Source: Aphelocoma coerulescens (Eukaryota; Chordata; Aves; Passeriformes; Corvidae). From it: 64,000 nucleotides of DNA. The DNA is taken from contig NC_091023.1 in NCBI RefSeq assembly GCF_041296385.1, forward strand, positions 24,801,924-24,865,923, written 5' to 3'. Every line of letters begins with the position of its first letter. Position 1 is the first letter of the stretch. Under the pieces are notes generated by a model that was not told the origin of the DNA, made no database searches, and saw only the letters and a list, made by a program, of their open reading frames with translations. The translations under genes were made by a program, and so were the position numbers. Below are positions 22,463 through 33,781 of the stretch, in pieces.

Positions 22463-24589
22463 TCCTAATTTGTCTTTTGCCACTTTTCACTTTTCAGGCT
22501 TTTGATCAAATCTGCTCCTATTTCCCTACCAAAGCATTAAAGCCCTCAGGAGTGTGGGGTGAGCTAAATATTTTTGGTTTGTGCTCTTAGAAGAGACTCC
22601 TCGCTGTCCCTGTGTTCCTTTCCCAGCCTTGTCTCCCAGTCTGAGCTATTGTTTCCCCTTAGCTGCTCTGTCAGGACTTTGACTCATCGTTTTTGTCAAT
22701 CAGAAAGGATTGTGAAGGATTTCCTCCCCAGCTGGGGCAGGATCTGGAGCCCAGGACGGAGCCCAAGCCAGCTGGGTTGTGTGAAACCTCCTGTCTCCTG
22801 TGCACATCAGAGTGAATCCCCTCAAGTTGATTTTCAATTCTTGAAAAATGGCTTTAAATACCGAACTGTGCTGCAGAGACAAGGAGCCTGAGATTGTATA
22901 AAAAGATCTATTTTGTCCCTTTGGAAATCAATCTATTGCTCAGAGCTGCTGTTTAAGCTGATGTTTGCTTTTCAATCACATCAAGCCAATCCAGGATGCT
23001 CAGGGTCCTATCATCCTCAATCTGGGGGATTTTTGGGATTCTGGGAGGGAGGTCTGGAGGGATGCTCAGAGGGAGAATATGTTCTGCGAGGGGAGGAATG
23101 AATTCCAACAGTTTTGGACCTCCAGTCCTTTGGCATACATCGAGGGAATGTTAAAATATATAAATTAAGAATCATATGGACAAAAAAAAAAAAAAAGAGT
23201 GATTTGAAGTGCTTGGGAGGGGGAGGCTTTGCACAAAAGCTGTCCCAACAATTTCAGAACAAAGAGCAGTGACTGAGTCCCCCCAACTCACACCCAGCCA
23301 CTTCCTGCTCATTGTGGTGCCTTTTTGTGGGGCTGACAAAATCCAGAGGCAGTTCCAGCTTTTCCTTGGGAATATTCTGTGGATATTCTGTTCATTCAGT
23401 GGCGTTTCAGGTGAATGTAGATCAGCCCTGGGCACCCAGGCCAGGCTGGATCAATCCAGCCCTGTTTGTGTCAAAGGCACCGACGGCAGCTTGAAAAGGG
23501 CTCAATAATCAGCTTCTCTCTGAAAGACAAAGTCAGCCCTCAAAGGCAAAGTTTTGCAGGCACTTTCTTAAGAAAGTTGGCCAGGAAAAACTGACTTTAT
23601 TAATTATTCAGCTCACCTAATTGACTCCCAGTTAAACAGCTCCATGCATTCTCCAACTAGGCAAAAATCACTTGAAAATTCATTTCAAATTCTGCTTTCC
23701 TGCTCAGGAGTGGGGTGTGTTTGATCAACACTTGAAATATTAAAATATATTTTTAAGCTAAAAGAATCCGAATACCTGGAAATCACCTGCAATAAACATG
23801 GTTTTTCCTGTGATATATGAAATTGAACAGTGAAAGATACGGATTGAGAATCCAAATTAGTTCTTTGTGGAGAAATGGGGCTGGACCAAACAAATTTATC
23901 AGCATTTCCAGTCAAATTCCATTCAGCTTTTTTTATGAATGATGTTTGCTTAACAGGCTGAGATATATTTTATCCAAAATGAATGTGATTCATCCAAATT
24001 TAAACCATTTCTATTACAAATATTCACCCACCACCAGTTCTGTTTTATTCCTTTTAATCCCTCCCTGTGCTCATCTTCCAGCTCTCAAGTGTCCCCTTGC
24101 ATTTATCCACTAAGCCAATTTTATATCTATTAAAACATTTAAATAATGCTCTAATATTCAATTTCAAGCACATTTTGCTGTCCCTTTCCCCTTTGTTGAA
24201 TGAAAGCCCTGCCTTCTAGGTGTGCATCCCACCTTCCATCTGCACCAGCTCCTCCACAGAGCCCCAGACACGGATTTGTTCTCAGTTCAGACACTCCACA
24301 ATCATCAGACAGAGCAGTCACCTCATATTGACGAAAAATCTCCACTTGCAACTAAGAATGTCAATTGTTCAATATTCCAGGATTCTGTCTTAAGCTCTGC
24401 CAGGAGTGTTACTTCCACAAGTGACAGGGTCTGGCTTCTCCCCAGCTCCACAAGAGGCAAACACCAAAGGCCCCTTTTTGCTGATCCACTTGGAAGGATT
24501 TGGAGCATAATTAAAAAGCCAAAAGGATTTCGGAAAGTTGGAAGGAAAGGTTAGGAGAATAAAAGCAAAACAATTCAAAAATATAAGTC

Positions 24590-24603
24590 GGGGGGGGGGG
24601 GGG
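24590..24603 (+). repeat. G14 homopolymer
   Basis: Fourteen consecutive G residues follow AAATATAAGTC. Such runs can form G-quadruplex structures and are frequent sites of length error in sequencing. Confidence 0.95.
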
Positions 24604-24746
24604 AATACAGTTCTGTCCTCTATATTCTGATTTCTTTTAAATTCTAGTTTTACCAATAGTACAATTTTGCTCCTCAAACTCTCTCTGGGCATGGATGATC
24701 CTGAGCAAGGGCTGCTGGGATCAGGTGGCTACTCTTCTCCCAAGGC

Positions 24747-24775
24747 AGGGATTTAACACAATCTGGGGTGGTTTT
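24747..24775 (+). repeat. 29-bp anonymous repeat, copy 1
   Basis: Begins AGGGATTTAACACAATCTGG and is identical over 29 bp to 32211-32239. The flanks differ on both sides apart from a few bases after one mismatch. It is not part of CR1 as I know it. It may be a remnant of a passerine repeat family, perhaps an LTR element. Confidence 0.7.
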
Positions 24776-25179
24776 GATGGTTTATTGGAAGAGACAAGGC
24801 GAGTTTATGTGCTCGGTTAACACCGCGCAGGAATTTCCGATGAGGACTCTCAGCTCTCCAAGCCGGGCACTTCCTGCCTGGCAGAGCATCACTGATTCAT
24901 CCTGGATCTGGGAAAAGCTCTCTCAGCTGGACTGGAATGGAAAGCAGCACTTCTGGAAGTGCTGTTCAGTGCCTTTTAGGCCTTTTCTCTTGGTCTTTCC
25001 TGGTTTCCTGTGGTGAGGTGCAATATTCCTCCTTTCCAGCTCTGTACCTTTTCAAAGGATTATAAAAGAATCCTGTAGCTGGATAAGAATATTGGGATGA
25101 ACATCTGACAGTGCCTGTGGTGGGAACAGACCTTGGTGCTGTGTTGGGAATGAGCAATGGTTGACAGCACCTCACCTAT

Positions 25180-25552
25180 GGAGAGTTGGGATTGATCAGC
25201 CTGGAGGAGAAAAGGCTCCAGGGAGAGCTCAGAGCCCCTTCCAGGGTCTAAATGGGCTCCAGGAGAGCTGGAGAGGGACTTGGGAAAAGGGATGGAGTGA
25301 CAGGACACAGGGAATGGCTTCCCACTGCCAGAGGACAGGGATGGATGGGACATTGGGAAGGAATTGTTCCCCAGGAGGGTGGGCAGGCCCTGGCACAGGG
25401 TGCCCAGAGCAGCTGTGGCTGTCCCTGGATCCCTGGCAGTGTCCAAGGCCAGGCTGGATGGGGCTGGGAACAGCCTGAGGCAGTGGGAGGTGTCCAGGGG
25501 TTTGGAACGAGATAGTCTTGAAGGTCCCTCCCAACCCAAATCAATCCATAAT
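25180..25552 (+). mobile_element. CR1 LINE fragment, about 370 bp
   Basis: One of the longer sense copies. It starts AGTTGGGATTGATCAGCCTG, continues with GGCTCCAGGGAGAGCTCAGA, GGACACAGGGAATGGCTTCC, GGGAAGGAATTGTTCCCC, GGATCCCTGGCAGTGTCC and GTGGGAGGTGTCC, and ends CTCCCAACCCAAATC. The start lies in the 3' part of ORF2 (the equivalent of the LSLE-type block), but no meaningful protein remains. Confidence 0.93.
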
Positions 25553-26340
25553 TGTATTTATCTCACTCACTTAGCAAAAAGAGGATTTCATATTCTTGCT
25601 GTATTCTGCTTTTATCAGCTCAGTTCTTTAACTGATACTGGAGATTGACCACAACAAACTTCTCCTGGTTTTTTAGGGTTTTTTCTTTAGGCAGGAAAGT
25701 TGAGAGGGAGCTGCTTTTTGGTGCCATCAGCATCAATCTGGTTGTGCCATAACCGCTCTTCACCTTCCCCAGGAGGTGCATGGAGCAAAACAAACATAAA
25801 AACCACCCCCAAATAAACCAGAAACTACCAAAAAAGCAGAAAATTGAAATCTGGATTCTAGATGTTGTTTAGGAACTGGTACAAAACTGTGCATCCCTGA
25901 TTTGGGAAGCCACAAAATGCTTGGACACCTTCAGAGAGAGCAGAGGGAAGAGCTTCTCCAATGCCACATCCCTATGAAAGCAGCCAGCCAGGAGACAGCC
26001 AAGATCTGATTTATCTGAACCCCACCCAGTCCTGTTTTCTGCCAGAGGAATCAAGCAGGAGCAGGAGGATTGATGGCTCTGTGCAACAAAGCCTCTCCTT
26101 GGCACCCTTGGCATCATCCCCGCACCATCCCTTCCCTCCCAGTGGGAATTCCCTGCCTCCTGCTGCATCCAAACTCCCTTGAAACACTTGGAGATCTTCA
26201 CCAGAGCCACTGTCACCTTCAGAGGGTGACACTTTACCGTGCCATAAATCCAGTCTCTCCTGATGGGAGAGAATTTGCTGAAAGTCCTTGCAAGGAGTTT
26301 CAAAGATAAAGCGAGACGGCTTCTGGAGTTTCAATGCTTC
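25553..26340. other. Unique sequence, no gene recognised
   Basis: Overlapping frames at 25869-26334 on both strands are unrecognised. Nothing else stands out. Confidence 0.4.
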
Positions 26341-26369
26341 CAGATAGTTGTTTAGTAAGTCTTATCAGA

Positions 26370-26877
26370 GGAACTGAGCCACCAGCGTGACCCAGGTACA
26401 GCATAGAAGGAGGAAAAGTAGGAGTGAGAGCCATTATCAAGATTTACACAGCCTTTTAAAGAGATTTTAACCAATAGTTACTAAAAACGTACATTATTTT
26501 CACTTTCTTACCAATTATTCAGTAACACGAGCAGGAACTGTGGCATTTTCTATCCAACCATTCCAAACTACTTTTACTGCAGAATATGGTGTAGTAGAAG
26601 AAGGAGAAGAAGGTTTAGAGAACAACAACCATCCTCCATTTTGGTATTTTTTACTCTTATCTATTTACTATAAAGAGAAGCCCAAAACCTCTAAATTTTT
26701 CACCCTGTGACAATCTTACATCGTAGTCTATCACCTAATTCACACCACTGTATTCTCTAGTTGTTGTCTGACTTTTGGTAATTTTTTCCAAGGTTTGAAG
26801 CTAAAACAGTGTTGTTCAGGGGGGTAAGAACCCTTAAAAACAGGCAGAGAAATATTCTCGGCACTCTGGGTTCCTAC
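26370..26877 (-). mobile_element. Probable solitary endogenous retrovirus LTR
   Basis: A roughly 500-bp AT-rich block differs in texture from its surroundings and resembles songbird LTRs I recall. Features include a purine-rich GTAGTAGAAGAAGGAGAAG stretch, ACTATAAAGAGAAGCCC, CACCTAATTCACACCACTGT, GACTTTTGGTAATTTTTTCC, GTTGTTCAGGGGGGTAAGAA and GGCACTCTGGGTTCC. I could not fix TG...CA ends or a target-site duplication, so the boundaries are approximate. Orientation (minus) is a guess from that resemblance. No retroviral gene is present. Confidence 0.42.
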
Positions 26878-26917
26878 AAGAGGGGTTGAGTGAGTCTAAG
26901 AGGGGTTGAGTGAGTCT
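26878..26917 (+). repeat. Exact 20-bp tandem duplication
   Basis: The unit AAGAGGGGTTGAGTGAGTCT occurs twice with no mismatch (26878-26897, 26898-26917), right at the edge of the probable LTR. Confidence 0.95.
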
Positions 26918-29900
26918 CAGGGGATGCCTTTGGAGAGAAAGTTTGGGCAGCTGCGCTCACCAAAAGCGGCATTTCTGTGACCAGGAACATGCAAAGATTT
27001 GTCACTGAAATCCATCACTTCTCCCAGGCTCCCACAGGTGACACTGGGTGACTTCAGAGCAGCACTCTGTCTCTAATAGAACAAATTCAGGCTGCCAGCC
27101 TCCTTTGGTTCCAGCATTAACTCCAAAAAAATTTATCACCAATTATCCCTTCAATTTTTAAGGAATCTTGGGAATTGTCTGCATTTAACAGAAGGTGACT
27201 GCAGTACCTCAAACTCCTATTGCACCAGCTGCAGGGAATTATGATTTTCCCTGGCAATGCTGAACTGTTGAAGGCATCTTTTATTTTGGGAACTTCAGGC
27301 ATCTCTCAGACATTAATTCAGGAGGGCTGGCAGCAGTTCCCCCCCAGAGAAAAGCGCTGCTGTCCCTTTTCCAGGTGAGCCATGGACACTTTAAGTGCTT
27401 TGCTTGAGGCCAGGAGTGAGTTCTGAGAGAACCAGAACATCTCTCACACTGCTGCCAACACCAGTTCATGAAAATAGTGGGAATAACTCATGGCAACCTC
27501 AGAATCCATGGCAGAATTTAAGGAGTTCATGGTCTGAGCCCATCAGACTAAGAATCCTTCAGCGATAATTGATGTGGTTATTGTTCATATCCATTCTCAC
27601 ATGACTACTTGGGAATGAATTCCACAAACATATTCTTTTTTTAATGCTAAAATAACCAGATTTCCCTAAAAGACACCACTGCTGAATTCATTAAAAACGA
27701 TCCAAATGCCATGAAAAACCCACTAAGACCCAAGCCACAGTATGAACACCACACCAGCCACTCTCCATCCCTAAAAAGCTGCAGTTACTCACAAAAGGGA
27801 ACAAGGGCCACCACTTTTCCAGGGGCCTTTACCAAGCTGGGATTTGTTTTTCATCCTCCTAAATGAAAATTTCCAATGTAGAGCTGTCATTTGTAGGAGA
27901 GAGCTGTTTATGGATCATTTCCTAATATTTCGTGTGTTCTCCTCTCCTTTCAGCTATAAAAAGGAAATTGTTGGTTATGATTCATTGGTCAGCCCAATGC
28001 AAATGCTGCCCTTTCAATATGGCGTGATTAATTTAATAGTTCACTTCTGCTGCAGGAAATTATCCCCTGGACAGAAACAAACAGTCCAGTTCCTGAGGAA
28101 TTTCACATTGTTTTTATAACCCTTCCAGCAATGGTATAAACAACTCAGAAGTCTCTCAGAAACGTTTTCAGTGGTAATTGCCATATGTCACTATTAAAAA
28201 TTATCCTAATTCTTTCTCAATTACAATAAAATGAATTATTTCCATGGAAATAACACCGGAGTGTTTACCTGGTGGTTTCCCAGCCTCTGGATGTTGTGAT
28301 TCCCAGAGTGACTGGGTTTTTAAGTTGTTTTAGAAAGGGGAGACTAAAATATGCAAAAAAGTCCAAGGCACAGAAAGCAGCTCGGTTAATTTTCGGGGGG
28401 TGCTGAATGGGAGGATTTTGAATAGAACTTGGTTGTAGGGGGAGAAAAAAACCCCAGCATTGCTCAAATCCATCAATCTTCCCACAGGAGCAAAACTCTC
28501 TGTTGTAGCATTCCATATTTCCATATTCATCATCTCTTTGGGGACAAGCAACTCTTTTTGTTCAGTGCGAGGGATAAATACCTGGAGTGCTGAGCACGGC
28601 TTTGTCACGTTCCCAGGGCAAGGATGGCAATTTTTTACATGGAATGGCAATGTTGGAGACACTTGGAATGTGCAATTAGCCACAGCACTCTGCAATTTGG
28701 CTGTCAGCAGGGAGGAGGAGAGTCCTCCTCCGAATCCCTCAGGATTTTCCTGCAGTGCCATGAAAATGTCCCCTGGGCTGGTGTTGGAGGTGCCTAATGT
28801 GACAAATCTTGTCCTTACAACCCACCTGCAACTCTCTTTTGGGGTTGGGAAAAGGCTGGCATTTTCCCAAGGTGGCTCCAACTAAACCAAATCTGCTTCA
28901 AAAACCACACTGGAGGTGACCAACTACATCTAAAGCACTTTAGAGTCAATTTATTTGGAAGAGGAAGGGCGGGGATGGGGCTAAATCCATACCATGAGCA
29001 ACCCCAAATATCACAGTGGGTTCTCCAAGGCCAGACCTGCAGAAGACACCACAGACACCCCAATAAAGTCACACCAGCCACCCCTTTTTGCCGAGATCCC
29101 AAATTCTGCAAGTGATTTCCTACACTGCTGGACAGAGCACCGGGCTCACTCAGTCCTTTGCCATGGAAAACACCAGGAAAAGCCCAAAAAAGGCTGGAGC
29201 TGGAGGTCTGCCTCTGCAGTTGAAGGAATCTCTGCAGGAAGACCTGGACTGGCAACATGCCGTGAGCCCACAGTCCCTGGAGGTCCAAGGAGAGGCCCAA
29301 TAACACATTCCCATTCCAGGGAGACTCAGCCTGAGCACATCCGTCTTTAATGATGGAGCACACGGGAACATCCTCTTGGATTTATCAGCTTGGGCTGTTG
29401 CTTTTCATTTAAAGCGAGCTCAATTTAATCTTTTGAAGAGTAGGAACAGGTACAGCAGCAGCCTAAAAAAAAATCTGTGGGGTTTGACTGCTCAGCCCAT
29501 GGCAGGAGGCAAAGAAACAAACCTGACTGTCCTTGTTCACACCTCCTGGTGGAAAAGCTGAGGAAGAAACAAGAGAGGAGGAAATTGCCAGCCCCTGGAC
29601 TTGTCTTAGTGCTGAAGGTCAAACATCTCAACATTGTCATGTTCATCCAGACCCAGCCTGAGCTTCCTGGTGTCCCCAAGGACTCCAACATATGGCTGTG
29701 CTAGAGAAAGTCCCCTGGCCTGAAAAGGAGGTCGCATTAATATTTCAGATCACATTTAAGCACAAGTCCTTCAAGAGAGTTGCCAGCACTTCTCTGCGTA
29801 CCTGGAAATCCTCTGTTAACTGCTTTCTTACCCAGGCACTCATGGGGATGTGTCCAGCTGTGCTCTGCAGCTGCAAACATCTGCCTGGAGCTCTGCCACC

Positions 29901-29988
29901 TGCCTGGGCCAGCTGTGACCACACACCAGTCAGATGGTGAATGACACTGAGGAATGTTGTGTGGAGGAAATCAGTGACCATTTGACAG
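26918..29988. other. Unique sequence, no gene recognised
   Basis: Contains long but unrecognised overlapping frames on the minus strand at 28330-28881 (183 codons) and 28815-29363 (182 codons), with plus-strand frames open across the same bases. No domain is visible and both strands being open argues against coding. A motif-dense AT-rich part lies at 27950-28260. Confidence 0.45.
27950..28260. promoter_or_regulatory. Candidate conserved non-coding element (CCAAT inverted repeat and octamer)
   Basis: ATTGGTCAGCCCAAT at 27984-27998 is an inverted pair of CCAAT boxes five bases apart, and ATGCAAAT, the POU octamer, overlaps its right end at 27997-28004. TTAATTTAATAG follows. The stretch has no repeat character. 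Function is inferred only from motif clustering. Confidence 0.28.
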
Positions 29989-30228
29989 CACGAGGGGACA
30001 GAGCCTCCAACTTCTCTGGGGTGGTTCAGGTTGGACATCAGCAGGAATTTCTCTGTGGAAAGGGTGGTCAGACATTGGCAGGGGCTGCTGCCCAGGGAGG
30101 TTTGGAGTGCCCATCCCTGGAGGTGTCCAAGGAAGGGCTGAACATGGCACTTGGTGCTCTGGGCTGGAATCGGTCACAGGTTGGACTCAATGGTCTTGGA
30201 AGGCTTTTCCAACCTTAATGACTCTAAT
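29989..30228 (+). mobile_element. CR1 LINE fragment, 3' end
   Basis: In order: CACGAGGGGACAGAGCCTCC, GTTCAGGTTGGACATCAGCA, GAATTTCTCTGTGGAAAGGG, GCTGCCCAGGGAGGTTTGGA, GGTTGGACTCAATGGTCTTG and CTTTTCCAACCTTAATGACT. This is the tail type with TTTTCCAACCTTAATGA. Confidence 0.93.
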
Positions 30229-31950
30229 TAAGCTAAAGAATTAAACCAGCTGAATTATCTCATGGAAATTATTTGCCCTTTCCCAATCACCAGAGCCCAA
30301 AGCCATCTCCTTTATCAGCATTACAGCACAGCAGGGGAGCAAAGCTCATAGGGCAACCCCGAATCATCTCTGCCATTGTCTCCAACAATTATGGAAATTG
30401 GCCATTTCCCTACATTTTAAACTTCTCAGCACTCTCTGAAGACCTTCCCAAGAAATAAACTTTTTTATATGATCAATTCATCCAGCACAAGCGAGACATA
30501 CGGGCCTGTATTACACACATCTCCCAGTCCAGGCAGCTTTCCAAAACACCTTTGCCATGAATTTCAACTAATTAAGTCATTTCCAAGGTACGACATTGCC
30601 TGGAAGAAGAAGTTAATGAAATGAGTATATGATCCTTTAGCTGAGCTTCATAGTTTAGGAAAGAATTTGAACCTGTCATCAGGTCAGTGGGAAATTATTC
30701 ATGTTTAAGGCTAAAATGATTCTGAACTAGCCTGAAGTTAATAATATGCTTGATAAAGGTTTTCGTGGAAGGAAACCCTGGAAAAACCCTTGCGGAATTT
30801 TCAGTTTCGCTTTTTTGGTGATGGAATTTCCTAGAGGAAAGACAAGCCATGCAAACAGTGTCTTTGATCCGCTAAATTTCATCTAAACATTTGTCATTAG
30901 CACTCACAAAAATTAATCTTTTTTTTGCATCCAGAGTGATTTATGCCATGCATGCTTATGAGATGTACATCTCCACACTATATATGATAAAAAGTGGATT
31001 TGATCAACTCCACTCATCCTTCAGCAGCTCTGATCACTTCTGAAGGTACTTTGCCCTCCCCAGTTCATTTTCATCTGAACTATTTCTTATAATCCCCATC
31101 TTTGTGCTTCCAGCAGCTGCAGAAGAACAAAGCCCCGCTCAAGAAACATTTCCTTGCAGGACATGTAATTATTAAATTGGGTTCTAATTACAGATCAGAA
31201 ATTACAGACACTTCTTTCGTGAGAAAATACCCAGAATGCCACAGAGAAATTCAATGCCTATTTTGAAGTTAAACTAAGAGCATTCTGTTTGTTTGGGTTT
31301 TTTTTTAAAAAAAAAAAAGAAAAGGAAGATATTTTGGGCTCAAATCATGCCTCCTGTATGAATTACATATGATTATATTTAAGGTGCTGCTAGGCATTAG
31401 TGTACACAAATATTACTTCCTATTAAAATATCTAAAAACATATGCCACTTCTGTGTGGCAGCAGCAGCCAGAAGAGCCGTGCAGTCGGCATTTTCTGCGG
31501 GAAGAGGCAGCAAAGGTGCCTCTGGATATGTTCTTTCTATAGAAAGGCAGACATCAGTGTGCAGCCAAAGCCCTCCAGGAAAGCCTGAGCTCCAGCATGA
31601 ACACTCCCAAAAAGCAGCTGTGAGCCAAGGGAAGATTAAAGAGATTAAAGCAACAGCAAACGCTTGGTGCTGGCTCCAGCTGAACCTCAGCTCCACAGCA
31701 GGGCCCTTGCCAGCACCCAAAAACCGAGGGGACAGACACCAAAATGCAAAGTACACCGCTGTTTGACCCAAGCAAAAGTTGGTGGCTTAAAGCAGAGGCA
31801 ATGTGGAGCTGAAAACCTGAGGTTTGGCTCCAGCCCCCCTGGCAGGGAGCCCAGCACTCACCTGGGCTCGTTGTGCCAATGGCAGGGACAGGGGACCATC
31901 CATACCCCACAGGTGGTCACCCTACAGCCACAGGGCTGGGATGGGGCAGC
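30229..31950. other. Unique AT-rich sequence, T9A12 run, no gene recognised
   Basis: A T9A12 palindromic run lies at 31298-31318. From about 30600 to 31050 the sequence is AT-rich and repeat-free. From 31440 to 31900 it is GC-richer with overlapping unrecognised frames. Confidence 0.5.
30600..31050. promoter_or_regulatory. Candidate conserved non-coding element
   Basis: Repeat-free, AT-rich, with clustered short sites such as ATTTGTCATTAGCACTC, AAAAATTAATC, CCATGCATGCTTATGAG and TATATATGATAAAAAGTG. Composition resembles vertebrate conserved enhancers, but conservation is untested. Confidence 0.22.
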
Positions 31951-32142
31951 CAAGGAAAGTCCACCCTGAGTGATGCCAGCAAAGAGAGACCACCCAAAAC
32001 ACGGCTGGAGCAGCCAAGGAAAGTCCACCCTGGGTGATGCCAGCAAAGAGAGACCACCCAAAACATGGCTGGAGCAGCCAAGGAAAGTCCACCCTGAGTG
32101 ATGCCAGCAAAGAGAGACCACCCAAAACATGGCTGGAGCAGC
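31951..32142 (+). repeat. 64-bp minisatellite, three copies
   Basis: Copies lie at 31951-32014, 32015-32078 and 32079-32142, each starting CAAGGAAAGTCCACCCTG and ending GGCTGGAGCAGC. They differ at one or two positions. Copy 1 has ACACGGC where copies 2 and 3 have ACATGGC, the usual CpG decay. A stub of a fourth copy (CAAG) follows. On the minus strand no reading frame contains a stop and 64 is not a multiple of three, so the long frames across it cycle through all three frames and are not genes. Confidence 0.97.
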
Positions 32143-32210
32143 CAAGTGATGGAAACCGGACTTAGGCCTGAACCACTTGGCCAAGGCATCACCCTCAGGG
32201 TGGCACAGGG

Positions 32211-32239
32211 AGGGATTTAACACAATCTGGGGTGGTTTT
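32211..32239 (+). repeat. 29-bp anonymous repeat, copy 2
   Basis: Identical to 24747-24775. It lies 68 bp after the minisatellite and about 80 bp before a CR1 fragment. After the identical block the two loci share TATG versus GATG and then diverge. Confidence 0.7.
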
Positions 32240-32322
32240 TATGCCCAGCCCATGGCTGGGCTCTCCAGAGTGGAGCCCTCCCAGCTGCACCAGTTCTCCC
32301 AGTTGAGTGAGCTTCCACATGG

Positions 32323-32610
32323 TCCCAGAATCCCAGGATGGGTCAGGCTGGCAGGGCCCACAGTGGGTCACTGGTGCCACCTCCCCGCTCCAGCAGGGCC
32401 CTCGCAGAGCACAGGGCACAGGGTTGTGTCCAGAGCAGTCTGGAATTTCCCCAGTGAGGGACACTCCACACCTTCTCTGCTCAATCTGTGCCAGTCGCCC
32501 CCACAGTAAAGATGGTTTTGCTCTTGTTCTGGTGGAAATTCCTGTGCATCCATTTCTGCCCATTGCCTCTCATCCCGTTGCTGGGCCCCACAGAGCAGAG
32601 CCTGCTCCAG
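32323..32610 (-). mobile_element. CR1 LINE fragment, about 290 bp
   Basis: The plus strand starts TCCCAGAATCCCAGGATGGG, then shows CACAGTAAAGATGGTTTTGC, GGAAATTCCTGTGCATCCAT and CTGCCCATTGCCTCTCATCC. It ends near GAGCAGAGCCTGCTCC. These are the reverse complement of the CR1 type whose 3' region includes a GGCAATGGGCA block. The copy is old, with many substitutions. Confidence 0.88.
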
Positions 32611-33781
32611 GATAAGGACACTTCTGGGATCTGCTTTTCCCAGTCAGCACAAAGACAGTGGCTCTGGAAGCACCTTTCCAGCAGCTGTCCTGTAAAATGA
32701 AGGAAGGGGGAGGATCCAGCCCACTGCATCTGATCTCATCAGGCTCTGTCTGGGGTGGCTGGAGAAGGAAATGGGGTCAAACCCGGCTCCAGCAGACCCT
32801 TCCCAGCATCCCACAGCCCCTGACGATGGAAATGTGTGAGGAGAGCCAGAGTTACAGTTCCTAAGATTTTGCTGCCATCTTCTGATGAGAAGACATCACA
32901 TAGGGAGGAATGTGGCTACTGGGCAGCACCACATCCCCCTGTGCCCTGGAACGATCCCATGGGAAACCCAGCTCCTTTGGCTCCCAGCAGCCTCCTGGGA
33001 TCATTTGGATAAATGATTTAAATTCCTGCTCAAATTCCTGCTCCAAACTTCAGAAAACAACCCTGTGTGCGTACTGTAGTACCTCCAAGAGTGCTCAGCA
33101 GTTAAACACCATCATATTGTGTTTAGTAGCAAATATTTTATCAATCAAAATTCCTCCATGCTTCACTTTCCAAAACTCAAAGGTTACATTAAAATTACAG
33201 CTTTGAATCTGAGGCATGGGTGAATTTTCATCAAATAGCTAATGGATTTTCTTCAAATTTTACTTCGTTCTCTACAAATGGGTTAAATATTTCTGTCTCC
33301 CCCTTCATGGAATATTTTCACGCCAGTAGTTCTTGAAAACAAAAAAAAAAAAGGACTTTATATAACATGCAGGAAAATCAACCTAGAATTAAAATAAACT
33401 TCTTCTGAGGATAATGATGAACAGCCAACTTCTCTTTTGCATTACAGAGGCACCAGCCCTGCTCCCTTCTCAAAAGTACCACACACAACTTCAGCTAAAA
33501 CACACAAAACAGCCAAATCAGAGCAAGAACAATCCTCTTGCAGTGCCTTAAGCTGCAAAGTTTTTGCAGTAACTCAGAATTTGGGTTTTTCCATGCCACA
33601 GCGCAAATCAATCCATGCATTTCTGTCCTAGTGCTGTTTATTTTATCCTCATTCCCCGTTCCTCCTTGCAGATGAACTGAAATATTCATTTGAAAGCAGC
33701 TCCCTTTTGCTCAGTGGAATATCACAACAAAAACACTTCAGAATATGGAATTGAGCCATTGAGGGGCTTTTCTCCCTTCTT
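32611..33781. other. Unique sequence, no gene recognised
   Basis: An A12-type run lies near 33341-33352. AAATTCCTGCTC is duplicated at about 33019-33042. Nothing else is recognised. Confidence 0.4.

Larger units (their letters stand above)
22463..25179. other. Unique sequence with A15 and G14 homopolymers
   Basis: A15 lies at 23182-23196 and G14 at 24590-24603. The region also holds the first copy of an unexplained 29-bp repeat (24747-24775). No gene is recognised. 23930-24175 is AT-rich. Confidence 0.5.

Noticed and set aside
28330..29363. Two adjacent ~180-codon minus-strand frames
   Set aside because: No recognisable domain, the plus strand is open across the same bases, and no splice or promoter context supports a gene. 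Not excluded, but unsupported.
31951..32142. CRISPR array
   Set aside because: The 64-bp units are contiguous with no unique spacers between them. The 42-bp array at 37082-37207 fails for the same reason.
31858..32223. Minus-strand 121-codon frame with Trp/Leu-rich repeats
   Set aside because: It is the 64-bp minisatellite read through successive frames. The amino-acid pattern changes frame from copy to copy.
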